Source of the DNA: Neptunomonas antarctica
Lineage (GTDB): Bacteria > Pseudomonadota > Gammaproteobacteria > Pseudomonadales > Balneatricaceae
Assembly: GCF_001305295.1 (NCBI RefSeq)
Contig: NZ_LJSI01000053.1
Coordinates: 186,001 to 250,000 of the forward strand
Length of the DNA stretch: 64,000 nucleotides
Direction of reading: 5' to 3'
Shown here: in pieces, positions 53,268 to 61,894 of the stretch
Layout of the letters: every line of letters begins with the position of its first letter
Position numbering within the stretch: the first letter of the stretch is position 1
Position numbers and translations under genes: made by a program
The notes under the pieces: generated by a model
The model's input: only the letters and a program-made list of their open reading frames with translations
Database searches by the model: none
What the model was told of the DNA's origin: nothing

Positions 53268-54263
53268 TTATACGCGGGTTAACCAGCCATGTGTATCTTC
53301 GGTTTTACCCCATTGGATATCATTCAGGGCCTGGCGTAGTTTCAATGTAGTGCTGCCGACACCACCATTCCCTACTTTATATTCATTGCCTTTGTGAATC
53401 AGCGTGCCGACCGATGTCAGTACGGCTGCAGTGCCGGATAAGGCAGCTTCACAACCGGGTTTAGCGGCGCGTTCCAATAATTCAGCAACCGTGAGCTGGC
53501 GTTCAGATACCGTCATACCCATATCCCGAGCAATAGTCAGAATAGAGTCGCGTGTCACACCATGCAGGAAGCTGTCATCTAACGCTTTAGTAATAATTTC
53601 ATTACCATCAATCAGTAAAAAGTTGGCGGCGCCCGTTTCTTGAACATCGCCATTCGGGCAAAACAATACCTGATCTGCTTTCACCTCTTGTTTGGCCTGC
53701 ATGATAGGACGAAGCGCACTGGCGTAGTTGCCACCGCTTTTAGTCATCCCCATATGAGGCGCGCAACGCATGCCGTTTTCTTCAAGCAGTAAGCGTAACG
53801 TTGTATCACCACCGGAAAAGTAGTCGCCCACCGGTGAAAGTAAAATATACTGACAGGATGTTTGTGTCGGTGCTGCAGCTTTACCGATGGCAGGTTCAGT
53901 GCCAATATGAGTTGGGCGGATATACATAGACCCTGGTGGTTCAGGGACGTCATCAGCAAAACGGGCAACCGCATCCAGAATCATTTTTGCAGTGGCGTCT
54001 TTATCGATAGCAGGCATCGTTAATAGGCGGCTACTCTGAGCAAAGCGTTCCAGGTTGCGGTCCATACGAAAAATGTTAATAGAACCATCCGTGTGGCGGA
54101 AGGCTTTCAGCCCCTCAAAACAGGTGCTTGAATAGTGCAGCACATGCGCACCCGGGTGAAGCTGGATGCTGTTGCTGGAGACCATCTCAGCAGGGCTCCA
54201 ATGGGAACCATCAAACCAGGAAATTGCCATTTCAGGCATAAAAACGGTACCGAATGCGGCCAT
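53268..54263 (-). CDS. ilvE: Branched-chain amino acid aminotransferase (class IV, type II)
   Basis: 331 residues. PLP enzyme for the last step of leucine, isoleucine and valine synthesis. Type II (BCAT-like) features: STCFEGLKAFRH, IRPTHIGTEP, the catalytic Lys in MTKSGGNYASAL, QETGAANFLLI, LHGVTRDSIL and the phosphate-binding SGTAAVLTSVG. Other class IV enzymes such as D-alanine aminotransferase are shorter and lack this set. ATG 54263. Convergent to glnE, divergent from the LPS block. Confidence 0.92.
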   Translation of the reverse strand: MAAFGTVFMPEMAISWFDGSHWSPAEMVSSNSIQLHPGAHVLHYSSTCFEGLKAFRHTDGSINIFRMDRNLERFAQSSRLLTMPAIDKDATAKMILDAVARFADDVPEPPGSMYIRPTHIGTEPAIGKAAAPTQTSCQYILLSPVGDYFSGGDTTLRLLLEENGMRCAPHMGMTKSGGNYASALRPIMQAKQEVKADQVLFCPNGDVQETGAANFLLIDGNEIITKALDDSFLHGVTRDSILTIARDMGMTVSERQLTVAELLERAAKPGCEAALSGTAAVLTSVGTLIHKGNEYKVGNGGVGSTTLKLRQALNDIQWGKTEDTHGWLTRV

Positions 54264-54520
54264 GTAACCTACCTCAAAGAATCAAAAATAATAGTCAGTT
54301 GAGCCTATACGTTTACGGAGTATTGACTGAAAGAACACAGACGCTGCTGATTGGCTCAAGATCGAGACGTTAATTGTAATCACCACAGCCGCAAAAGGGA
54401 ATTGCTACAGCCAGGTAAAAATTTAAACAGTCCTCAGTGGGTGTTTATAGCAGACTCTAGTATTATGGGCAGCATTAAGAGCATGCTTTTAGGGCGATTA
54501 ATCAATTCAGTGGGAAGTGC
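54264..54520. other. Divergent promoter region between ilvE and LPS block
   Basis: 257 bp, with no gene seen. It must hold promoters for both the leftward ilvE and the rightward ELM1-like gene. Confidence 0.3.
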
Positions 54521-55432
54521 GTGTCTGATATTTGTATTGTGAGTGACAGTAAGCCCGGGCATTTTAACCAATCCTTAGGGTTAGTAGAGGCGATACAGCG
54601 TATCGATGCCTCGCTAACGTACGACGTCTGCCCCCCTGTATCCTTATTTCAATTAGCGAGGCTAGTCATCGCCCGCCTGTTTTCTTCCTCTGTAAAAACT
54701 CACACGTCTGGCGTTAAGGTCTTTGTTGGCGCCGGTCATCAGGTGCATTTTACATTGCTGATTTATGGCTGGTTATCGGGTGCTAAAACGATTGTTTTGA
54801 TGAAACCCTCTTTGCCTTGTCGTTGGTTTGATCTTTGCCTTATTCCTGAACACGACCAACCGACCGAGAATGCTTATGTGATAGAAACCTGGGGAGCATT
54901 GAATCGGATATTACCCAGCGAAAAACAGGCGGCCAGTGGTTTAATTCTGATCGGAGGCCCTTCTAGGCATTTTGATTGGAATGATGCCAATGTGTTAGCG
55001 CAGTTAGGTGATGTATTAGCACAAAATCAAAGTATTCAATGGGTATTAACGACCTCGCGCCGTACGCCCGATTCTTTTTTGGTTGGATTATTCGCCGCTG
55101 GTTTGTCTGTTGAGGTGGTGCCTTATGAGCAAACCGATAAGGACTGGCTTCCCGATAAACTGGCTAAAGCCGAGCACTGTTGGGTATCTGAAGATAGTGT
55201 ATCAATGGTGTATGAGGCGCTTACAGCGGGTTGCCGGGTAGGTTTGATTGAGCTGGGGAATATAGGGAATAAGCAGAGTGAAGGGCGTGTGGTCAGAGGG
55301 TTGGCGCGTTTGCGTGCCTCTGGCAGAGTGCGTACGTTGAAGCAAGCTCTATTATCCGAAGATAAAAGTGTACCTGCGTTAGCTGAAGCAGATCGTTGTG
55401 CACAACAAATTATCAAGAAGGGCTGGCTATGA
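54521..55432 (+). CDS. ELM1/DUF1022 family protein, LPS gene neighbourhood
   Basis: 303 residues, GTG start 54521 with GGGAAG as SD. Matches the 'mitochondrial fission ELM1'-like family: SDSKPGHFNQSLGLVEAI at the N-terminus, GAGHQVHFTLL, VLMKPSLPCRWFDLCLIPEHD, LIGGPSRHFDW, TTSRRTP and CWVSEDSVSMVYEALTAG. The fold is GT-B-like, and bacterial members sit in LPS loci, so a glycosyltransferase role is plausible. Overlaps the next gene by ATGA. Confidence 0.85.
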   Translation: MSDICIVSDSKPGHFNQSLGLVEAIQRIDASLTYDVCPPVSLFQLARLVIARLFSSSVKTHTSGVKVFVGAGHQVHFTLLIYGWLSGAKTIVLMKPSLPCRWFDLCLIPEHDQPTENAYVIETWGALNRILPSEKQAASGLILIGGPSRHFDWNDANVLAQLGDVLAQNQSIQWVLTTSRRTPDSFLVGLFAAGLSVEVVPYEQTDKDWLPDKLAKAEHCWVSEDSVSMVYEALTAGCRVGLIELGNIGNKQSEGRVVRGLARLRASGRVRTLKQALLSEDKSVPALAEADRCAQQIIKKGWL

Positions 55433-56565
55433 AAGTTGTTCAGGTACTGCCGGATCTGAATGGCGGTGGTGTAGAGCGTGGCTCGTTGGAAGTCGCCGAG
55501 GCGTTGGTGAAAGCCGGACATGAGTCTATCGTTATTTCGGCGGGTGGTAACATGGTAGCCGAGCTGGTAGCCGCCGATAGTCGTCATGTGGCATGGGATT
55601 TGGGGAAAAAGTCATTGCTGACCTTTCGGCATATCTGGGCCGTCCGTAAATGGCTGATAAAAGAGCAGCCAGATATTCTCCATTTGCGTTCACGCATGCC
55701 TGCCTGGGTTGTCTGGTTGGCATGGCGAGGGTTGCCCGAGCTATCGCGGCCGCATTTAGTCATGACCGTGCATGGGCTTTATTCAGTATCCGCTTACAGC
55801 GCGATTATGCTCAAAGGAGAAAAGGTCATCGCCGTATCTGATACGGTAAAAGCCTACATATCGACACAGTATCCTGATACCGATATGTCAAAAGTCGTTA
55901 GAATATTCCGTGGTGTTGATCAGGATGATTTTGTCTATGGTTATCAGCCATCCGCTGAATGGACGACAGCCTGGTATCAACAGTATCCTCAGACGCAGGA
56001 TAAAATAATTCTGACGCTGCCCGGTCGGTTAACGCGTTTGAAAGGGCATCATGATTTTATTGAATTAATTGAACGCCTTAAGCTGGCGGGCTTGAATGTA
56101 TGTGGTTTAATCGTGGGTGGTGAAGATCCCAAGCGCAAAGCCTATGCGCAGGAATTACTGGCCTGCGTTAACGATAAAGGTCTAGGTGACGCTATTGTTT
56201 TTACCAGTGCTCGTTCCGATATCCGGGATATCTATTCCATCAGTAATGCGGTGTTTTCCTTATCGACTAAACCGGAATCGTTTGGCCGTACGGTGCTTGA
56301 AGCGCTAAGGATGGGCGTTGCTACAATTGGATATAATCACGGCGGTGTCGGTGAAATATTAAGTGCGATGTTTCCTGCAGGGAAAGTTGTATTGGGAGAT
56401 GCAGAAGCACTTGATGATGCAGTCAAGCGTGTGATTGCCGATAAGCTGATACCGGCAAAAAGCGCCTGTTTTACGAAACAACAGATGCTGGAAAAAACCC
56501 TGTTGGTTTATGCGTCGTTAATTGACACACCTGTTATCTCTAGCCCTAGTAATAAAGAGAGTTAA
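55429..56565 (+). CDS. Glycosyltransferase family 4, LPS core
   Basis: 378 residues from ATG 55429; an upstream TTG is ignored. GT-B fold: N-terminal VVQVLPDLNGGGVERGSLEVA, C-terminal Rossmann domain with LPGRLTRLKGHHDFI, and the donor-binding region KPESFGRTVLEALRMGV with the E-x7-E motif. The start overlaps the previous stop (ATGA), indicating coupling. Acceptor and sugar are not predictable. A truncated further glycosyltransferase start follows. Confidence 0.9.
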   Translation: MKVVQVLPDLNGGGVERGSLEVAEALVKAGHESIVISAGGNMVAELVAADSRHVAWDLGKKSLLTFRHIWAVRKWLIKEQPDILHLRSRMPAWVVWLAWRGLPELSRPHLVMTVHGLYSVSAYSAIMLKGEKVIAVSDTVKAYISTQYPDTDMSKVVRIFRGVDQDDFVYGYQPSAEWTTAWYQQYPQTQDKIILTLPGRLTRLKGHHDFIELIERLKLAGLNVCGLIVGGEDPKRKAYAQELLACVNDKGLGDAIVFTSARSDIRDIYSISNAVFSLSTKPESFGRTVLEALRMGVATIGYNHGGVGEILSAMFPAGKVVLGDAEALDDAVKRVIADKLIPAKSACFTKQQMLEKTLLVYASLIDTPVISSPSNKES

Positions 56566-56572
56566 AAGCCCC

Positions 56573-56680
56573 ATGATTATTTGCGAAGTGATGGCCAGCT
56601 ATGAAGAAGGCGGACTGGAGAACCATTTTATTGAGTTGTGTAATAATACAGCTACGACTTTGGCCCGGAAATTAGCATAA
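56573..56680 (+). pseudogene. Truncated glycosyltransferase N-terminus
   Basis: 35 codons from ATG 56573, 7 nt after the previous stop: MIICEVMASYEEGGLENHFIELCN then TATTLARKLA and a stop. The first 24 residues are a textbook start of a GT4 enzyme (glycine-rich loop EEGGLEKHFIELCN). Everything after is missing, so this is the stub of a deleted third glycosyltransferase gene. Confidence 0.8.
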
Positions 56681-56768
56681 GTATGACTTGTTATACGTGT
56701 CTGAGTTATCATCCCTTTTTCGTATATCTTTAGCGTTAACTACTCCTACATAAATTTTGGGAATTCCG

Positions 56769-57845
56769 ATGAAAATAGCTATTATTAGTGTTGATTTTGC
56801 GCCGAATGTCGGTGGAGTCGCAGCACATGTTGTAGAGCTAGGGAAAGCCTTGGTTACGCTTGGTCATGAAGTACACGTGCTGACGCTACCCATCGCAGAT
56901 AAACAAGAGTCAATTGAAACCTGGCAGGGTATGATAGTTCATCGTCCACGCTTGCCTAAATCTAAGCCGCTATACACTGTTTTTATGAAAATATGGTTGA
57001 GAAGATTTTTGAAAAAAAATCCAGTGGATATCATACATGTGCATGGAATGCGCCCGCTTGAAGCGACCAGAGGTCTTAATACCCCAGTGATCTTTACCAA
57101 CCATACATCAGGTTATCTTCGCCGGTTGGAAAAAGGCCCTAAAGTACATGCAGAGCTGGCTCGGCGACTTGCGCATATTTGTCATGTTTTAGCGCCAAGT
57201 GACGAGCTGTGTGAGGCAACGAGGGTTGTTGGATTTACAAAACCTGTTGATTTTATTCCGAATGGTGTTGATGTCGCTCGTTTTACACCTTCACCGATAC
57301 GCCCCGACCGCCCCGTGACTATCTTGCTGGCAAGAAGGCTGGTCGATAAGAATGGTGTGACCGTTTATGCCGAAGCGGTAAGTGCACTTAAAGGGTTAGA
57401 TGTACAGCTTATTTTTGCTGGTAATGGCCCCGAACGAGTAAAAGTTGAACGCATTTTAAAATCAAATGGTATGTTTGATAAAAGTACCTTTCTTGGTGAT
57501 GTATCTAACCAGGATATGCCGGATGTATATCGGTCGGCGGATATATCTGTGCTGCCATCGTTTATGGAAGCCACTAGTATTACTGGCTTGGAGTCTATGG
57601 CCTGCGGTCTGCCGCTTATTGGTACCAGAGTGGGAGGTATACCAACCCTGATTACTGAAGGTGAGACAGGGTTGATGGTGCCACCAGGAGATCCTGATGC
57701 TCTAGGTGAAGCATTAGTATTCTTGGCTAACAACCCTTTACTACAAAAAGAAATGGGGTTAAAAGCGCGTAAAAAAGCTGAACAACAATTTTCATGGCTA
57801 CATATAGCAGAAAGAACAGTTGCTGTTTATCAACAGCATATCTAA
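56769..57845 (+). CDS. Glycosyltransferase family 4
   Basis: 358 residues from ATG 56769 (GGGAA SD); TTG 56757 is an alternative. N-terminal domain IISVDFAPNVGGVAAHVVELGKAL, hinge FIPNGVDVARFTP, C-terminal domain LLARRLVDKNGV, FAGNGPERVKVERIL, LPSFMEATSITGLESMACGLPLIGT (E-x7-E). Likely a core or O-chain sugar transferase. The stop at 57845 is 13 bp before the ligase start. Confidence 0.9.
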   Translation: MKIAIISVDFAPNVGGVAAHVVELGKALVTLGHEVHVLTLPIADKQESIETWQGMIVHRPRLPKSKPLYTVFMKIWLRRFLKKNPVDIIHVHGMRPLEATRGLNTPVIFTNHTSGYLRRLEKGPKVHAELARRLAHICHVLAPSDELCEATRVVGFTKPVDFIPNGVDVARFTPSPIRPDRPVTILLARRLVDKNGVTVYAEAVSALKGLDVQLIFAGNGPERVKVERILKSNGMFDKSTFLGDVSNQDMPDVYRSADISVLPSFMEATSITGLESMACGLPLIGTRVGGIPTLITEGETGLMVPPGDPDALGEALVFLANNPLLQKEMGLKARKKAEQQFSWLHIAERTVAVYQQHI

Positions 57846-57858
57846 GGGTAGTAGCAAC

Positions 57859-59127
57859 ATGGTTAGTTTTAAATTTTTAAAGAGTGCAGGTTGGGCTCCC
57901 TGGTTGCCGTTGTTAGCGGTAATATCACTGCCATTCGGACGTTCCGTGGAACTATTCGTTTTAATTATGGCTGTTATCGGCCTATATGATTTAATAAAAA
58001 ATCATCAGAATATTCGTCAATCTTTTGGCTTAAAAGCTTTTACCATTGTATTTATCTGTTTTATGGCACCTGCTTTACTATCCCTTCCCGATGCTTTTGA
58101 TCTTAGGTATTCTTCAACAAGTCTTATAGGGATGATTCGATTTTATTTTTGTGGAGTGTTTATCATTAATCGAATAACAAACTATAACACTCATCTTTGG
58201 TTAGCTACCGGGATTGGTTGTGTTTTAGCTTTTTGGGGAGTCGATGCATGGTTGCAGCAATTAGCAGGTCATGATGTGTTTGGTCTGCCACCTTTCTCTT
58301 CAGGTCGAATTAGTGGGATTTTTAGTGATAACGCAGAATTAGGCCTCATGATTATTCCTTTTTTGGGTGTGGCTATCGCTGCGTTTAAAGAAAGAATTAA
58401 TGTCTACGCCTCAGTGATATTAGCTCTGCTGAGTGTGTCCGTTATTTTGATTAGCGGTGATCGCTCTGGATGGGTGTCGCTCTTTGCCATTGCAGTATTT
58501 TGGATATTGTTATTTAGACCTAAGAATTTTAAGTTTTCCAGGAATAATTTTTTAATAAGTATCAGTGGGATTGTTTTAATGGCTGTTGCCGTTTTTAATA
58601 CGCCACAGTTTCAAGCAAGGTTAGATAGATCATTAATCGGACTCAGCGGGAATTATGAATCAGTTAATACCGCCTCCTCATTTCGACTGCCTATTTGGAA
58701 TACCGCGCTAAGAATGTTTGCTGATAATCCTGTTAATGGTGTCGGTGTCCGGGGATTTCGTTATGCTTATCCTGATTATGCGCTTTCTGATGATATTTTC
58801 GTTGATAAAAGTTTACCTAAAGATGAACAGGTCGGTGCTTATCAGGCTCACCAGATTGTTTTAGAATTTTTGGCTGAGATGGGTATTATTGGGCTTATTG
58901 GTTTTATGGCTGCGATGTGGGTACTGTTTGTTAAATGGTACCCTATCGTTCGTAGTCAACAATCAGCATTGGCCAGTGGTTATCTTATTTCGCTAATGGC
59001 TATCTTCTTTCCAATAAACTCTCATTTATCTTCTTTTTCTTCTAGTTGGGCTCAAGTTATTTGGTTGTTGGTTGCATTATGTGTATCCGCAATGGCGATA
59101 GAAAAACGAGATTGCAGCGACAGCTAA
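57859..59127 (+). CDS. O-antigen ligase/polymerase family membrane protein
   Basis: 422 residues from ATG 57859; an upstream TTG/ATG-type frame start is less likely because AAGGGT lies at proper spacing here. About eleven membrane helices with the Wzy_C (PF04932) periplasmic loop: SGDRSGWVSLFAI, RLPIWNTALRMFADNPVNGVGVRGF, AHQIVLEFLAEMGIIGLIGF. Likely WaaL-type ligase joining O-antigen or exopolysaccharide to lipid A-core. No O-antigen polymerase or flippase is seen in the window. Confidence 0.85.
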   Translation: MVSFKFLKSAGWAPWLPLLAVISLPFGRSVELFVLIMAVIGLYDLIKNHQNIRQSFGLKAFTIVFICFMAPALLSLPDAFDLRYSSTSLIGMIRFYFCGVFIINRITNYNTHLWLATGIGCVLAFWGVDAWLQQLAGHDVFGLPPFSSGRISGIFSDNAELGLMIIPFLGVAIAAFKERINVYASVILALLSVSVILISGDRSGWVSLFAIAVFWILLFRPKNFKFSRNNFLISISGIVLMAVAVFNTPQFQARLDRSLIGLSGNYESVNTASSFRLPIWNTALRMFADNPVNGVGVRGFRYAYPDYALSDDIFVDKSLPKDEQVGAYQAHQIVLEFLAEMGIIGLIGFMAAMWVLFVKWYPIVRSQQSALASGYLISLMAIFFPINSHLSSFSSSWAQVIWLLVALCVSAMAIEKRDCSDS

Positions 59128-59248
59128 ATTAACTGTGATGCTTAAATGTCAGGTGCTGCTGATCTTAATGCAGAGTTGTCAGTATCATAGCAAAAAAGTG
59201 TTAAGGGTTGTCCAGGAGTCGACTTTAGCTTGAAGAGGTAGTATCAAG

Positions 59249-59989
59249 ATGATTATGAGTATTATTGCTGTTCTGATCGCTGTTGTTTTGTTGTTATGGT
59301 TTTTAGGGAATTACAATATCTGGCGTCCGGTCGTTTCTTCAGATCAGCCACGTATCTTGATGTACCATAGTATTGGTGACGGAATATCGGATCTATCTGT
59401 CAGTACTGCTAAATTTGATCAACAGCTTAAGTGGTTAAAGGCAAAAGGATATCGGTTTGTTACCGTATCAGAGTTGCTTGAACTTGATTCGACGGTAAAA
59501 GTTGTTGCGCTGACTTTCGATGATGGCTTCGAAGACAATTACACAAATATGTTTCCTGTATTGCAGCGATATGCCGCTAAAGCCACGGTCTATCTGGCAC
59601 CAGATATCAGTGGTATTGATAGATTAACAGTAGAACAAGTGAAAGGCATGCAGGCTTCAGGCCTTTGTGAATTCGGAGCTCATACCCTTAATCATGTTAA
59701 TCTCAGTCAGCTTGATGATCCTCAGGCGCAGGTAGAGATTATAAAATCAAAACAAAAAGTTGAAAGTATGACGGAAAGCGAATGTCGCTCATTTGCTTAT
59801 CCATTTGGTCGATATACAGATCGTACTGTTGAGTTAGTTAAAGCGGCGGGTTTTGATTCGGCGGTTACTGTAAAAAAAGGTATTGAGCATATCCAGGACC
59901 CTTATAAAATTAAGCGTATATCTGTATTGGGGAAAACAAACATAGTGCAATTTCAGATTGCCATGACACGGGGGCGTTATCGGGTATGA
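59249..59989 (+). CDS. Polysaccharide deacetylase (NodB-type)
   Basis: 246 residues. An N-terminal membrane helix or signal anchor (~3-20) is followed by a carbohydrate esterase 4 domain: MYHSIGDG, ALTFDDGFEDN (motif 1), HTLNHVNLSQ (motif 2, H-x3-H), and AYPFGRYTDRT (motif 3). The metal triad D-H-H is present. It acts in the periplasm on a surface polysaccharide or LPS sugar. It overlaps the next gene by 4 bp. Confidence 0.88.
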   Translation: MIMSIIAVLIAVVLLLWFLGNYNIWRPVVSSDQPRILMYHSIGDGISDLSVSTAKFDQQLKWLKAKGYRFVTVSELLELDSTVKVVALTFDDGFEDNYTNMFPVLQRYAAKATVYLAPDISGIDRLTVEQVKGMQASGLCEFGAHTLNHVNLSQLDDPQAQVEIIKSKQKVESMTESECRSFAYPFGRYTDRTVELVKAAGFDSAVTVKKGIEHIQDPYKIKRISVLGKTNIVQFQIAMTRGRYRV

Positions 59990-60735
59990 AAGATATCAGT
60001 GTTTATCTGGTTGTTATGAATGAAGAGAAAAATATTCGTCGTGTTCTGGACAGCCTGAAAGGGTTTGAGGACATTGTTATTGTTGATAGCGGTAGCCAGG
60101 ATCGCACGTTAGATATCGCTAAGGAATATACCCAACGCATTTATCATAAGGCCTGGGATGGGATGGCTGCTCAGAAAGAGTACGCCAAATCTTTGTGTCA
60201 GCACGACTGGGTGTTGAACCTGGATGCGGATGAGGAGTTAACCTCTGAGTTGGGTGAACAAATCGCACAGTTAATAATACTTGATGATTACAATGGCGCA
60301 AGTATTCCCATTAGAGAACATTTCATGGGTGCGCGGATTCATGACAAAACAAAGAAAAACTCTCATATCCGTTTGTTTCGTAAAAGTCAGGGTGCCTATG
60401 GCGATGAACGCTTCCATGAAAGTCCGACTGTTCAGGGCGCTATCAAGCAATTGAGCGGCGAAATTAATCATTACGGTGAAGTTTCAGTAGAAGTTAAAGT
60501 TGATAAGGTTAATCGTTATTCATCGGGTAAAGCGCTTGATAAATTCGAAAAGGGAAAACGAAGTAGTGTGTTGAAGCTTTTACTTGTTTTTCCGATCATG
60601 TTTATTAAATCTTATTTTTTGAAACGAAATTGTCTCAATGGCCGCCGGGGTTTTATATCCAGTATGGTTAACGCGTTTTATGCTTTTTTGAAAGAAGCAA
60701 AGTTATATGAAAGAGAAGTAAACGATGATATCTGA
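59986..60735 (+). CDS. Glycosyltransferase family 2 (LPS core WaaE/KdtX-like)
   Basis: 249 residues. GT-A fold with YLVVMNEEKNIRRVLDSL, IVDSGSQDRTLDIA, the DXD-type NLDADEELT, and the C-terminal RRGFISSMVNAFYAFLKEAKLYE, typical of the WaaE/KdtX family of LPS core heptose/glucose transferases. Overlaps the deacetylase by 4 bp (ATGA). Convergent with a small ORF and the lpxL-like gene. Confidence 0.88.
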   Translation: MKDISVYLVVMNEEKNIRRVLDSLKGFEDIVIVDSGSQDRTLDIAKEYTQRIYHKAWDGMAAQKEYAKSLCQHDWVLNLDADEELTSELGEQIAQLIILDDYNGASIPIREHFMGARIHDKTKKNSHIRLFRKSQGAYGDERFHESPTVQGAIKQLSGEINHYGEVSVEVKVDKVNRYSSGKALDKFEKGKRSSVLKLLLVFPIMFIKSYFLKRNCLNGRRGFISSMVNAFYAFLKEAKLYEREVNDDI

Positions 60736-60737
60736 GA

Positions 60738-60869
60738 TTAAACAAACGGTTGATTAGGACGCCTGCGATTAAGTTCTTTGTACTTATTAGCACCTTCATA
60801 TAATGGAATCAGTCGGATTTCAGATTGTGTCTTCCTAGATGTAGAAAGACCTTCACGTTTTATAGACAT
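60738..60869 (-). CDS. Small basic protein overlapping the lpxL-like gene end
   Basis: 43 residues from ATG 60869: MSIKREGLSTSRKTQSEIR, then LIPLYEGANKYKELNRRRPNQ. SD GGGAAG lies 5-6 nt upstream inside the lpxL-like gene, whose last 17 bp it overlaps. The frame is distinct from the neighbouring gene, highly basic, with no membrane segment. It ends 2 bp from the convergent GT2 gene. Not recognised; the strong SD and compact fit make it a better candidate than a random ORF. Confidence 0.5.
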   Translation of the reverse strand: MSIKREGLSTSRKTQSEIRLIPLYEGANKYKELNRRRPNQPFV

Positions 60870-61767
60870 AATTCTTCCCTTCCGGGTGTGTCTTAAAGCG
60901 TCGATGTACCCACATGTATTGAGCTGGGTCTTTACGGATCCCTTTCTCTAACTCCTGATTAATCCTCGTGGCATCGGCGATTTCATCTCCGCTGGGGAAG
61001 TCTTTAATCACTGGAAAAATCTCAAGTTCGTAACCTGAATTATCCGCTTTACGATGATGGGTGAACATCAGAATGGGCGAGTTATTTAACTTTACCATGC
61101 GAGTGGTGGCGGTAATGGTTGCGGCGGAAACCCCGAAAAAGGGTGCATAAACTGAGTGCTTAGGGCCAAAGTCCTGATCGGGGGCATACCATACCACACG
61201 ATTTTTGCGTAATGCTCTTAATACTGAGCGCAGACTTTCGCGTTCAATTGCTTTGCCCAGATGCTTTTCCCTGCAGGCTTTAATGATGCTGTCCATAAGT
61301 AGGTTGTTATGTTCACGATACATGGCATCCACGTCATAGAAGCGAGATAGTAAACGACCTCCCATGTCTAATGTCGAGAAGTGGGCGCCGAGTAAAATTA
61401 CACCTTTACCTAATGCGATAGCTTCATCAAGATGTTCTTTTCCTTGCAAGGTCACGGGTAGGTTCAGGCGTTTGTCGCTCGTCCACCAGCTCATGCTGGT
61501 TTCGAATAAGCCAATGGCATTGTTACGAAATATGTCCCGCACCAGTTGCCGCTGTTCTTCCTCCGATTTGTCGGGAAAGCAGAGTCTGATATTAACTTGG
61601 GTAATATGACGGCGGGATTTAAATAGCCTATGCATCAAGTCGCCAACACGATTGCCCAGTTTAATTTGTACAGGATAGGGCAGTAGACTGATCAGATACA
61701 AAATACCCAGACCAACCCAGGTTAACCAGTATTTTGGAGCAAAAAATTGTTTATCAATATGTGTCAT
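60853..61767 (-). CDS. Lipid A biosynthesis acyltransferase (LpxL/HtrB family)
   Basis: 304 residues. Adds a secondary acyl chain (usually laurate) to Kdo-lipid A at the inner membrane. An N-terminal helix (WLTWVGLGILYLISLLPYP) anchors it. The catalytic H-x4-D motif is GAHFSTLDMGG. Substrate region YREHNN, RENRVVWY-type and YAPDQDFG are followed by PAQYMWVHRRFKTHPEG at the C-terminus. It is divergent from msbA. lpxL and lpxM/lpxP cannot be separated from sequence alone. Confidence 0.93.
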   Translation of the reverse strand: MTHIDKQFFAPKYWLTWVGLGILYLISLLPYPVQIKLGNRVGDLMHRLFKSRRHITQVNIRLCFPDKSEEEQRQLVRDIFRNNAIGLFETSMSWWTSDKRLNLPVTLQGKEHLDEAIALGKGVILLGAHFSTLDMGGRLLSRFYDVDAMYREHNNLLMDSIIKACREKHLGKAIERESLRSVLRALRKNRVVWYAPDQDFGPKHSVYAPFFGVSAATITATTRMVKLNNSPILMFTHHRKADNSGYELEIFPVIKDFPSGDEIADATRINQELEKGIRKDPAQYMWVHRRFKTHPEGKNYVYKT

Positions 61768-61894
61768 TTATGGTCACTAATGCAGAAGCGAGGCTAGATT
61801 GTAAGAGGCTTTTGCAGTGGCAGCAAATACTTACAAAAGCAGGTTATAATAAATTCATTTTTCAAGCATGTTTGGGTATTGAATTGAGAGTCAG

